A stretch of 64,000 bases of DNA. Source: Flavobacterium zepuense (lineage in GTDB: Bacteria; Bacteroidota; Bacteroidia; Flavobacteriales; Flavobacteriaceae). The stretch lies in contig NZ_VJVZ01000001.1 of assembly GCF_007097145.1 (NCBI RefSeq), positions 496,001 through 560,000 of the forward strand, read 5' to 3'. Below the pieces are notes generated by a model. The model did not search any database. It was not told the DNA's origin and saw nothing but the letters and a program-made list of their open reading frames with translations. The translations under genes were made by a program, and so were the position numbers. This document shows positions 29,036 through 36,743 of this stretch, one piece after another (positions within the stretch are counted from its first letter, which is position 1; every line of letters begins with the position of its first letter).

Positions 29036-29605
29036 ATGAGCAGACTGTATTTTTATTTATTTGTAATTTTATTTTCAGGAACAGTATTTAACCGTATTTA
29101 TGCACAACCCAACACCGGTGAGTTTATAAATGCATCTGTGGGATTGGGCATAGTAGCGCCAAACGACGAATCTGAGATAGACGGCTCCGGTTTTTACGCA
29201 CAGGCAGAATATGTTTGGGCACCGCGTACCTGGTTTGGCGTAAGGCCGTATGCGGGGTTGATAATAGCTTCGGGAGAATCTGATGAAGACGAGATACAAG
29301 GCTTAAGCATTAAATCTAACGCTGCCTTACTGGGCGCAAAAATTCGTTTAGTAGCACCTATACCTTACGTAGCCCCATTTATTGAGTCTGGTGTTGGTAT
29401 GTCTATAGGCTCATTTGAAACTCATACTGAATATACCAATTTAAAAAAAGATGGTGTGCTCTTACATATTCCGTTTACAGTAGGTCTTGCTTTAGGCCGT
29501 AGGCACAAAGTAGAGGTTAAATTTACATATTACTATCATGATGCTGTAGATCAATTTTCAGGAGCGGCGGCATTTGGCCTTTCTTTCCCAATAAATAATG
29601 ATTAA
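29036..29605 (+). CDS. Small outer-membrane beta-barrel protein
   Basis: A 189-residue exported protein. I choose the ATG at 29036 (MSRLYFYLFVILFSGTVF), since the in-frame upstream start is a TTG. The signal peptide ends around RIYAQ. The mature part has eight or so alternating strands with glycine-aromatic turns (ASVGLGIVAP, GFYAQAEYVW, VRPYAGLIIAS, ALLGAKIRLVAP, PFIESGVGMSIGS, KVEVKFTYYY) and ends in AFGLSFPINND. That is typical of OmpA/OmpW-size eight-strand barrels. No peptidoglycan-binding domain is present. The function is unknown; it is followed 22 bases later by a small membrane protein gene. Confidence 0.75.
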   Translation: MSRLYFYLFVILFSGTVFNRIYAQPNTGEFINASVGLGIVAPNDESEIDGSGFYAQAEYVWAPRTWFGVRPYAGLIIASGESDEDEIQGLSIKSNAALLGAKIRLVAPIPYVAPFIESGVGMSIGSFETHTEYTNLKKDGVLLHIPFTVGLALGRRHKVEVKFTYYYHDAVDQFSGAAAFGLSFPINND

Positions 29606-29627
29606 TATTGCTCTTAAAATTATTAAT

Positions 29628-29864
29628 ATGAAGAAACTATCTGAATTAAGCCTGCCTGAGCTAAACAAAAAAAAATCGCTGCTAAAAGGCGTTATAATTG
29701 GTTTTGGTGTATTAATGCTTTTAGCAATTTGCACACTGGTTTATCTTAAAGCAAAACCCATTTTGTTTGTACCCGTATTTGTCTTACCCATAGTTTGGAT
29801 GCCAATATTACTCTCATTAAAAGCTATAAACGACGAAATAAAAAAACTGGAATCTAACCGTTAA
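29628..29864 (+). CDS. Small two-helix membrane protein
   Basis: A 78-residue protein starting at the ATG at 29628 (MKKLSELSLPELNKKKS). A short amphipathic N-terminal helix is followed by two membrane segments (about 22-43 and 48-66) and a charged C-terminal tail (AINDEIKKLESNR). I recognise no named family with certainty; similar redundant small proteins with this layout occur widely in Flavobacteria. It is probably co-transcribed with the barrel protein gene. Confidence 0.6.
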   Translation: MKKLSELSLPELNKKKSLLKGVIIGFGVLMLLAICTLVYLKAKPILFVPVFVLPIVWMPILLSLKAINDEIKKLESNR

Positions 29865-29933
29865 TAACCGCTTACATTACTGTAAGGCAATACTGTAGTA
29901 TCATTTATGGGTATAATTTATAAGCATATCTTC

Positions 29934-29965
29934 TTGTAAACAGCACAAATATCTCCTTAACTTTG
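29934..29965 (+). promoter_or_regulatory. Promoter of the exonuclease/GIY-YIG gene
   Basis: TTG at 29934-29936 and TAACTTTG at 29958-29965 are spaced 21 bases apart. The ATG follows 45 bases later. Confidence 0.75.
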
Positions 29966-30010
29966 CATCAAAATAAAAAATATAGCTGTACCGGCAACGT
30001 TATATAATTG

Positions 30011-31396
30011 ATGAGAAACCAGGAGTATGCAATAGTAGATATTGAAACAACAGGCGGCAATGCCAGTGGCAGCCGCATTACCGAAATTTGCATCATAATC
30101 CACAACGGAATGTGTGTTACCGAACGTTGGGAAACGCTTGTTAATCCGCAAAAAGATATCCCGCTGCCCATATCCGCACTTACCGGCATTAATAATGAGA
30201 TGGTGCGCAGTGCCCCCATTTTTGATGACGTAGCTGAAAAAATAGTAGCGATGCTTACAGGGCGTGTTTTTGTAGCACACAACGTTAACTTTGATTACTC
30301 CTTTGTACGCCATCAGCTTGAAGAAGCGGGTTTTAAATGGACCGCACCAAAACTTTGCACCGTTCGCGCATCAAGAAAAATAAAGCCGGGCTTTGCATCC
30401 TACAGCCTTGGCAATCTTTGCAAATCGTTAGATATTGTTTTAGAACAACGCCACCGTGCAGGCGGCGATGCCGATGCTACTGCTATATTATTTTCGCGAT
30501 TATTAGAGTGGGATACTGAAGGGCACTTAATAAAAATGGTTAAGAAAACAGCGCATGACCAGCGCCTGCCGCCTAACCTTCCGCCTGAAGATTTTGAACA
30601 ATTGCCCGAAAAACCAGGTGTATATTACTTTTACAACCAGGTAAAAAAGGTTGTTTATGTGGGCAAGGCTGTTAACTTAAAAAAGCGTGTGGCATCGCAT
30701 TTTAGCGGGCATAAAATTACACCACAACGGCAGCATTTTTTACGCGATATACACAGCATCTCTTTTGAAGTTTGTGCAACCGAGCTAATAGCACTATTGC
30801 TGGAATGTACTGAAATTAAAAAGCTGTGGCCAACATATAACAGGGCCTTAAAACGGTTTGAGGCAAAATTTGGCATTTATGAGTATGAAGCCCGCAACGG
30901 TTACCGTTATCTGGCCGTTGGCAAACTAAATAAATTTCAGGCGGGTATAGAGGTTTTTAGTAATTTAAACGATGGTATAGATTTATTACGAAGCCTGGCC
31001 CAACAATTTGAAATTGACCAGCGTTTTTGTAAATACTGTACATCTGCAGAGACAGAAGCCGTGAAAAACACTGACTTCGCTAATATACCTGATGTTGCGC
31101 ATCATAACAGCAAAGTTGAAAAGGCTATTGATTTTATCCAAACTAATAAACCCAGTTTTGCTATTGTAGATAAGGGCCGCTATACCGATGAGCGCAGCTG
31201 TATATGGGTAGAAGACGGCCACTTTTATGGTATGGGCTATATTGAAGGTAATATTGGTTTTACGAATCTGTCAGACGTTAAAAGTTATGTTACCCAATAC
31301 AGGAGCAACCAATACATTATGCAGTTAATTTACAGCTATGTACAAAAACACCCCGGTAAGGTTATCATGTTGCAAAAAGAACGTATTGGCGCATAA
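30011..31396 (+). CDS. DnaQ-like 3'-5' exonuclease fused to a UvrC-type GIY-YIG domain
   Basis: A 461-residue fusion. The ATG at 30011 follows a TTG. The N-terminal DEDDh exonuclease (about 5-170) shows IVDIETTG, the NxDY motif VAHNVNFDYSFV and HRAGGDADA with the final His and Asp. A GIY-YIG domain begins near 198 (KPGVYYFYNQVKKVVYVGKAVNLKKRV) and ends around 275 with ECTEIKKLWPTYN. The remaining 180 residues resemble no enzyme I can name. This layout is known from Bacteroidota and Actinobacteria (Cho-like proteins) and suggests a DNA repair nuclease acting on damaged or branched DNA. It is monocistronic; the AraC gene is convergent, one base away. Confidence 0.92.
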   Translation: MRNQEYAIVDIETTGGNASGSRITEICIIIHNGMCVTERWETLVNPQKDIPLPISALTGINNEMVRSAPIFDDVAEKIVAMLTGRVFVAHNVNFDYSFVRHQLEEAGFKWTAPKLCTVRASRKIKPGFASYSLGNLCKSLDIVLEQRHRAGGDADATAILFSRLLEWDTEGHLIKMVKKTAHDQRLPPNLPPEDFEQLPEKPGVYYFYNQVKKVVYVGKAVNLKKRVASHFSGHKITPQRQHFLRDIHSISFEVCATELIALLLECTEIKKLWPTYNRALKRFEAKFGIYEYEARNGYRYLAVGKLNKFQAGIEVFSNLNDGIDLLRSLAQQFEIDQRFCKYCTSAETEAVKNTDFANIPDVAHHNSKVEKAIDFIQTNKPSFAIVDKGRYTDERSCIWVEDGHFYGMGYIEGNIGFTNLSDVKSYVTQYRSNQYIMQLIYSYVQKHPGKVIMLQKERIGA

Positions 31397-31397
31397 A

Positions 31398-32321
31398 TTA
31401 ATTAAAAGACTGCCTAAACTCTAAAGGCGACAGTTTTGTTTTTGTTTTAAAGAACTTGCTAAAAGACTGGGGATGCTCAAAACCTAACTCATAAGCAACT
31501 TCGCTTACAGATAAATTTGTGGCCGATAATTTTTCCTTAGCTTTTTCAACCAATTTATTATGTATGTGCTGCTGTGCATTTTGCCCGGTAAGGGAGCGTA
31601 ACATATCGCTAAGATAGCTTGATGAGATATTTAATCTTTCGGCGAGGTACTGCACGGTGGGTATTCCCTGCCCCGAATATTTTTCGCTATTAAAATGCTC
31701 ATCAAGTATTTCTTCCATGTTTTGAAGCAGGCTATGGTTTACCGCTTTGCGGGTAATAAACTGCCGCTTGTAAAACCTGTTGGCATAGTTAAGCAATAGT
31801 TCTATTTGAGAAATAACAACATCCTGGCTAAAATCGTCTATCCTGCTGTTTAACTCTTCTTCTATTATTTTGAATAGCGAGATGATGGTTTCCTTTTCCT
31901 TATCTGATAAATGCAGCGCCTCGTTAGCCGAGTACGAAAAGAAACCGTACTGTTTGATTTTAATGGCTAAAGGGTAAGACAATAAAAAATCGGGGTGAAT
32001 AAGCAGCGTATAAAGCGAACAAACCTTCCCGTTACCACCTACATCGGGGCCAATAATTTGGTTGGGAGCTGCAAACAATAGCCCTCCCTGATCAAAATCG
32101 TAGTAGTCCTGCCCATATTTTACCCTGCCACTAAGCATAGGCTTATAAGAAATTTTGTAAAAGTTAAGCACGTGGGCCTCATGCACCATACTTTCTACAA
32201 CCTTATTGCTTTCACTATCAATAAGGGTTATTAACGGATGCTGGGGCTGTGCAAGGCCAAACGCACGTGCAGCCTCTGTTAGCGAGCCAAAATTTTGAGG
32301 GATGGTTTCTTCCTTTTTCAT
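31398..32321 (-). CDS. AraC-family transcriptional regulator
   Basis: A 307-residue regulator. The N-terminal cupin-like effector domain (about 40-170) contains FYKISYKPMLSG and YDFDQGGLLFAAPNQ. The C-terminal two-HTH AraC domain (about 210-305) has VQYLAERLNISSSYLSDMLR and the signature VSEVAYELGFEHPQSFSKFFK. It lies downstream of an SDR gene on the same strand and has its own -7 element close to its start, so it may control the SDR gene and itself. The inducer is unknown. The gene ends one base before the convergent exonuclease stop codon. Confidence 0.93.
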   Translation of the reverse strand: MKKEETIPQNFGSLTEAARAFGLAQPQHPLITLIDSESNKVVESMVHEAHVLNFYKISYKPMLSGRVKYGQDYYDFDQGGLLFAAPNQIIGPDVGGNGKVCSLYTLLIHPDFLLSYPLAIKIKQYGFFSYSANEALHLSDKEKETIISLFKIIEEELNSRIDDFSQDVVISQIELLLNYANRFYKRQFITRKAVNHSLLQNMEEILDEHFNSEKYSGQGIPTVQYLAERLNISSSYLSDMLRSLTGQNAQQHIHNKLVEKAKEKLSATNLSVSEVAYELGFEHPQSFSKFFKTKTKLSPLEFRQSFN

Positions 32322-32337
32322 ATTGAAAGATTTATTA

Positions 32338-32345
32338 CAAAGATA
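32338..32345 (-). promoter_or_regulatory. -7 element for the AraC regulator gene
   Basis: TATCTTTG on the minus strand, 16 bases ahead of the start codon, which implies a very short leader. Confidence 0.5.
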
Positions 32346-32383
32346 ACCGATAATGCTTTACCGGTTATCCTGTTATTTAATAT

Positions 32384-33229
32384 TTAGTTACCTTGTGCTG
32401 AATTAGATACATCACCCCACTGTTCCCACTCTGCCAGGCGCTCGCCATAAGCTTTCTTTACCCATGGCAGGCATTCACTACCTAAAAAGAAACGCAAAGG
32501 CGGATTTTCTGCATCTACAACTTTAAATACAGCATCAGGCGTGGCATTCGGGTCGCCACGTTTTAATTCGCCAAGGCTGCCAAAAAACTGGTTTTTAAAG
32601 TCGGTATAAATATCCATACCTTCAGAGAATTTCAACGACTCCTGGCTACCGAACTCGGTTGCATAAGCGCCGGGCTCTATAATAGTTACTTTAATGCCAA
32701 AAGCGGCAACCTCTATTGCAAGGCTTTCGTGTATGGCCTCAAACGCCCATTTAGATGATGCATAATACCCAATAACGGGCAGCGTTACATGGCCCAGGTT
32801 ACTGGATGTACCCAATATGTGACCGTAGCCCTGTTTGCGTAGCAACGGCAATGCTGCCTGTATAACGGCAAGTGGTCCAAAAATATTAGTTTCGTACATT
32901 GCTTTTACATCATCTGAGGTGGCCTCCTCTATAGTGGCTACAAGCGAATACCCCGCGTTGTTTAGAACAATATCAAGCCTGCCGAAGTGTGCATGGGCCT
33001 GCTCTACCGCCGATTTAACCTGTGTTGTATTTGTAACGTCAAGCTCCAGTGTTAGTACATTGTCACCGTATTTTTCTTTAAGGTCGGCAATACTATCCAG
33101 GTTGCGCGCGGTAGCGGCAACTCTATCGCCACGCTTTAGTGCGGCATCGGCCCAAACGCGGCCAAAACCTCTCGAAGAACCTGTTATAAACCATACCTTA
33201 GAACCTGATTTTGCATTTGTATCTGACAT
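32384..33229 (-). CDS. Short-chain dehydrogenase/reductase (SDR)
   Basis: A 281-residue classical SDR. The cofactor loop is TGSSRGFG (about 16-23), followed by the LDVTN segment, NNAGYS near 92, the catalytic Ser in LGTSSN and the YYASSK active-site Tyr and Lys near 160. IEPGAYATEF forms the substrate lid. An Arg-containing stretch after the second strand (ATARNLD) suggests NADP preference. The substrate cannot be named; this subgroup is often annotated simply as an oxidoreductase. It lies 62 bases upstream of the AraC gene on the same strand. Confidence 0.93.
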   Translation of the reverse strand: MSDTNAKSGSKVWFITGSSRGFGRVWADAALKRGDRVAATARNLDSIADLKEKYGDNVLTLELDVTNTTQVKSAVEQAHAHFGRLDIVLNNAGYSLVATIEEATSDDVKAMYETNIFGPLAVIQAALPLLRKQGYGHILGTSSNLGHVTLPVIGYYASSKWAFEAIHESLAIEVAAFGIKVTIIEPGAYATEFGSQESLKFSEGMDIYTDFKNQFFGSLGELKRGDPNATPDAVFKVVDAENPPLRFFLGSECLPWVKKAYGERLAEWEQWGDVSNSAQGN

Positions 33230-33357
33230 AATTTTTGTTTTAAATTAATAACATAACAAAGGTCAGGATATACTCTATACTGCGTTTAGCCTAAACGAGG
33301 GTTTAGTTAGCCTAAATGAGAAAGCGTTTGATAAACGATCATTTTCCTATCATCATA

Positions 33358-33386
33358 AACAAAAACAGCTCCGAAATACGGAGCTG
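33358..33386 (-). terminator. Terminator of the cobalamin surface-protein operon
   Basis: CAGCTCCG (33366-33373) pairs with CGGAGCTG (33379-33386), and on the minus strand it is followed by TTTTTG, 24 bases after the stop codon of the last operon gene. Confidence 0.88.
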
Positions 33387-33409
33387 CTTCTATCTAAAAA
33401 AATAATAAT

Positions 33410-34390
33410 TTACCTGTTAACTACAATTTGCTTTACCGCTGTTTTACCGTTAGCTGTGCTATGTACAAAGTAAACCCCGGCAGTAAATGCGGTAAGGTCT
33501 ATCTGCGTACTGCCCTGCATTTGGGCACTGTACACCAATCGGGAAGCAACATCATAAATGGTTACGTATACCGTATCAGTAAGATTGGTTTTAATGTTTA
33601 GCACCGTACTGGCAGGGATGGGATAAACACTTAATTGCATTCCCTCAACCTCTTTTACAGCCAAAACACCCTCGTTAATAACACCGATACCCGTAAGGTC
33701 GAATCCGCTGGTATTAAACGGCGTTGGGTACGGATCGTTAACTTTGTTGCCTAAGCTATCATACGTGGCATAGGCAGGATCTAAACTACCCACAACATCT
33801 ACTATCTTAATATGGGTTACCTGGTTTTTGTTAAGCAGGGCATTATCGGGTACATCGCTTAGGTCAAACGGAGTGCCGTACCCCACTCTGTATTTACCGG
33901 CAAGATTGTTTAGGTTACGGGCATCCAGCAGGCCAAAGCCACCCAAAGATGTATTGGTTTGCGTTTCGCTGTGTGCCGGAAACCTAAAGTAGTTAACCCC
34001 ATCAGAACTTACCTCAACAAAAGCCAGTTCTAAGAAGGTATTGCTGCCATTTTCAAACACGGCAAAATCAAAACCGTCGCCGTTAGTAATGGGGGCTGCA
34101 AAAGTAGCAATAGCAGTACCTGCGTCGCCCAGGCTTAAAGCGCCACTGCCCGGTATACCTATGGCATCATCGGGTGTGCCATAAGTAGCCATGTTGCTCC
34201 CTTCAAACTCTATTGTAGGGTCTGATATTTGCACATAGCCTCTTTGCACCGTTACTTCCGTAGCCCACGCTACAAACGTGTTGCTGTCCTGCGGTATGGC
34301 CGTAGTACCCGCAGTATCGGCATCCGGCGGATAGGATAGCTGTGCGCTGGCCGTAGCCGAAGCAAGCAGTATAAATAGTAATTGCCTCAT
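33410..34390 (-). CDS. T9SS-exported surface protein of the cobalamin locus
   Basis: A 326-residue protein with a short signal peptide (MRQLLFILLASATASAQ). The central part (about 20-240) contains SGALSLGDAGTAIATF, GDGFDFAVFENG and LAFVEVSSDGVNYFRFP. I associate that block with Bacteroidota 'cell surface protein' genes next to B12 receptors, sometimes compared with PEP-CTERM surface proteins. A linker (GVLAVKEVEGMQ) leads to a type A T9SS sorting domain (LSVYPIPASTVLNI to KQIVVNR). It is the last gene behind btuB and two BtuG-like genes with a 4-base gap, so a role in surface cobamide capture (as for the unrelated BtuH) is inferred, not shown. Confidence 0.75.
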   Translation of the reverse strand: MRQLLFILLASATASAQLSYPPDADTAGTTAIPQDSNTFVAWATEVTVQRGYVQISDPTIEFEGSNMATYGTPDDAIGIPGSGALSLGDAGTAIATFAAPITNGDGFDFAVFENGSNTFLELAFVEVSSDGVNYFRFPAHSETQTNTSLGGFGLLDARNLNNLAGKYRVGYGTPFDLSDVPDNALLNKNQVTHIKIVDVVGSLDPAYATYDSLGNKVNDPYPTPFNTSGFDLTGIGVINEGVLAVKEVEGMQLSVYPIPASTVLNIKTNLTDTVYVTIYDVASRLVYSAQMQGSTQIDLTAFTAGVYFVHSTANGKTAVKQIVVNR

Positions 34391-34394
34391 GGTA

Positions 34395-35684
34395 TTATTG
34401 TATCACTACCTTTTTAACCGTTTTAGCGTTGCCCGCAACTACCTCAACAAGGTAAGTGCCTTTTTGCAGGCCGGAAACGTTGATGCCGCTGTTGGTGTAA
34501 TTTACCGACGTAACCGTTCTGCCAGCAAGGTCGTAAATAGTTACATCCGCAGCATCGGTTGTGTTAACATATAGCACATCTGATGTTGGATTAGGATAAA
34601 CGCTTACGTTTAAAGCAGCAATATCTTTAACGCCTGTAGTAGCCTCAGGAGCTTCGTAAAAGCCATTAGGTAAAAGGCCTACAGTATAATCGTCAAGCAG
34701 TTCGCCATCAGTATCATATATATATACCTTACCGGCAGATACAAAATCGCCTGCATCGCCCACATATATCTTATCATCAATTAGAGCAAAACCGTATACA
34801 CCATATACTCCCTGCTCTTCAAGAACAATAAAAGGCTCGGTTGGTGGTGTTGTATCAGCAGCCGTTGCATGGTAAATATTTGAATCGAGCGTATAATAAA
34901 AGTTATTGCCATCTACCTGCAGGTTAGAAGGGTGCTCTGTACCCGAGAAATTAGACACAAGTAATGATAAATAGTCGTCTTCTATATCAAACACATAAAA
35001 TACGCCCGGTGTTTCTTCATCGGCCCAAGACGGTTTACCCTCACATAAAACGTATAAATAACCGTCTTCTTCAACTATAGATGATGGTACAAAACCAACC
35101 TCAAGCGATTGGGTAACTGTATTGGTTTCTGCATTGATTACCGAAACCGAATTACCAAAACCATAGCCGCCTTTGTGGGCTACATAAAGTACACCATCTT
35201 CTTCAATAATTTTTTCAGGGCCTTCAACAACCGGAATGGTAGAAGTTACCGTGTTATCAGCAAGGCTTATTACTGCAACATAATCATCGGTAGTATCTAA
35301 AGCATCACCCCAACAAGTAACGTAGGCGTTAGTACCGTAAAAAGCAATATAACGTGGGTTATCAAGGCCCGTGGTTACAGCAGCAACGTGTACTAATGTA
35401 GAGGCATTTACAATTTCTACTTTATTGGAGGCGTTAAGCACCACATAAGCATACTCGCCATTAAAGCCCATACTTTGAGCCGTGTCGCCTAAAACAGCAT
35501 TACCATTTGCACCTGCATATACATCATTTTGAAGTACTCCTGCTTCAGATATATATGACAGGGATGCATTGTTAGCGCCAAAAGCGCCTTCATTCAGTAC
35601 AAATACACCTTCAGAGAATGTTTGTGCTTTTGCACCAAACCCAAAGGCCGTTAGTGCGATGGCCAGAAAAGTAATTTTTTTCAT
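34395..35684 (-). CDS. BtuG-like beta-propeller with T9SS sorting domain
   Basis: A 429-residue exported propeller. The signal peptide ends at FGAKAQ. Repeated blades, roughly seven, show patterns such as AYVVLNASNKVEIVNASTL, YVAVISLADNTV, VSVINAETNTV and KIYVGDAGDF, resembling YncE/BtuG surface propellers (the B. thetaiotaomicron BtuG2 captures B12 with very high affinity and passes it to BtuB). Residues about 355-429 (LNVSVYPNPTSDVLYVN to KKVVIQ) form a type A T9SS domain. It is paralogous to the lipoprotein encoded directly upstream: both start FxxGxFVLNEG and share the blade order. The T9SS tail replaces the lipid anchor. Confidence 0.82.
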   Translation of the reverse strand: MKKITFLAIALTAFGFGAKAQTFSEGVFVLNEGAFGANNASLSYISEAGVLQNDVYAGANGNAVLGDTAQSMGFNGEYAYVVLNASNKVEIVNASTLVHVAAVTTGLDNPRYIAFYGTNAYVTCWGDALDTTDDYVAVISLADNTVTSTIPVVEGPEKIIEEDGVLYVAHKGGYGFGNSVSVINAETNTVTQSLEVGFVPSSIVEEDGYLYVLCEGKPSWADEETPGVFYVFDIEDDYLSLLVSNFSGTEHPSNLQVDGNNFYYTLDSNIYHATAADTTPPTEPFIVLEEQGVYGVYGFALIDDKIYVGDAGDFVSAGKVYIYDTDGELLDDYTVGLLPNGFYEAPEATTGVKDIAALNVSVYPNPTSDVLYVNTTDAADVTIYDLAGRTVTSVNYTNSGINVSGLQKGTYLVEVVAGNAKTVKKVVIQ

Positions 35685-35702
35685 TATATATTAAGTTTAA
35701 AG

Positions 35703-36740
35703 TTAGTTAAAGTAAAATCCGTTAGGCCCTACACCGGCCTCATAAGTATTTAAAAGTGTACCTGTTAGTGAATAGGTGTATACTTCGCTGTCGGAAGCAA
35801 AATCACCACCTTCTGCTACGTAAATTTTATCATCTTCCACATTAAAGCCATACATACCGCCATAAGGAGATGTTGATGTATAACTAAACAACGGCGCAGC
35901 AGGTGCAGCAGTAGCATTTAAAGCCATGCTGTAAACCGATGTTCCGTTTGTAAAGTAGATCTTGTTATCTTCTACTGTAAGATGGGCTGAACCTTGTAAA
36001 TTTTCCGGCAGATTGATAGCAGAGGTAACGCTGTTTGTACCAAGGTTAATTTTGATGAGTTTGCTATCGCCTAAAACATACAGTATACCATCTTCCTCAT
36101 CAAAAGAGTTGGGAGAGTCGCCCAATGCAATAGTATTCTCAACCGAATTATTTGTCGGGTTAAACACAGTTACCGATGTACCGTTACCGTAAAAGCCATT
36201 AAAAATATACAGCTTGCCGTTCTCTTCGGTTATTTTTTCCGACCAGTTGTTAAGCGGTATTTTACTTGTAGAATAATCTGTTAGGTTTATAACCGTAAGG
36301 AAATCATCGTTACCTATATTGAAGTCGGCATAATTGGTAATATATGCTTTACCATTGGCAACCACACCATACCGCGGGCTGCTAAAATTAGTATCTACAT
36401 TGGCCACAAACTCAAACGTATGGCGGTTTACCACAGTTACTTTATTTGCCGATCCTGAGATAATAAACGCAAGGTCATCGGTAAAAAACATCGACTGTAA
36501 GTACGACCCTAACCCCGGTTTTCCCGGATTTACGGTGTTGTAAATATCCTGCTGTACCGTACCGTCATCGGCAATAAAGGTTACCGATGCCGACGATACA
36601 TTACTGTTACCCTCGTTCAATACAAAAGTACCATTATCAAAAGCCTGGCTTACCGCAGGTGTGCCGCTGTCATCATCGCTGCTACACGATACTAACACTG
36701 CCGAGGCTGTAAGGGCTATCAGGTATTTTTTAAAATTCAT
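35703..36740 (-). CDS. BtuG-like cobalamin-binding surface lipoprotein
   Basis: A 345-residue lipoprotein. The lipobox VLVSC (Cys near 19) is followed by SSDDD, an acidic surface-export signal. The body is a beta-propeller with blades such as DLAFIISGSANKVTVVNRHTF, FLTVINLTDYSTS, SVTVFNPTNNSV and KIYVAEGGDF. It lies 3 bases from the btuB stop codon, which matches the BtuB-BtuG gene pair of Bacteroides, where the propeller caps the receptor and captures B12. The gene family and position give the assignment; individual ligand-contacting residues cannot be checked by eye. Confidence 0.82.
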   Translation of the reverse strand: MNFKKYLIALTASAVLVSCSSDDDSGTPAVSQAFDNGTFVLNEGNSNVSSASVTFIADDGTVQQDIYNTVNPGKPGLGSYLQSMFFTDDLAFIISGSANKVTVVNRHTFEFVANVDTNFSSPRYGVVANGKAYITNYADFNIGNDDFLTVINLTDYSTSKIPLNNWSEKITEENGKLYIFNGFYGNGTSVTVFNPTNNSVENTIALGDSPNSFDEEDGILYVLGDSKLIKINLGTNSVTSAINLPENLQGSAHLTVEDNKIYFTNGTSVYSMALNATAAPAAPLFSYTSTSPYGGMYGFNVEDDKIYVAEGGDFASDSEVYTYSLTGTLLNTYEAGVGPNGFYFN

Positions 36741-36743
36741 ATA

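Noticed and set aside
28868..29091. Small plus-strand frame before the beta-barrel gene (starting 28891)
   Set aside because: Its sequence has no signal, domain or normal composition, and it overlaps the start of the barrel gene in another frame.
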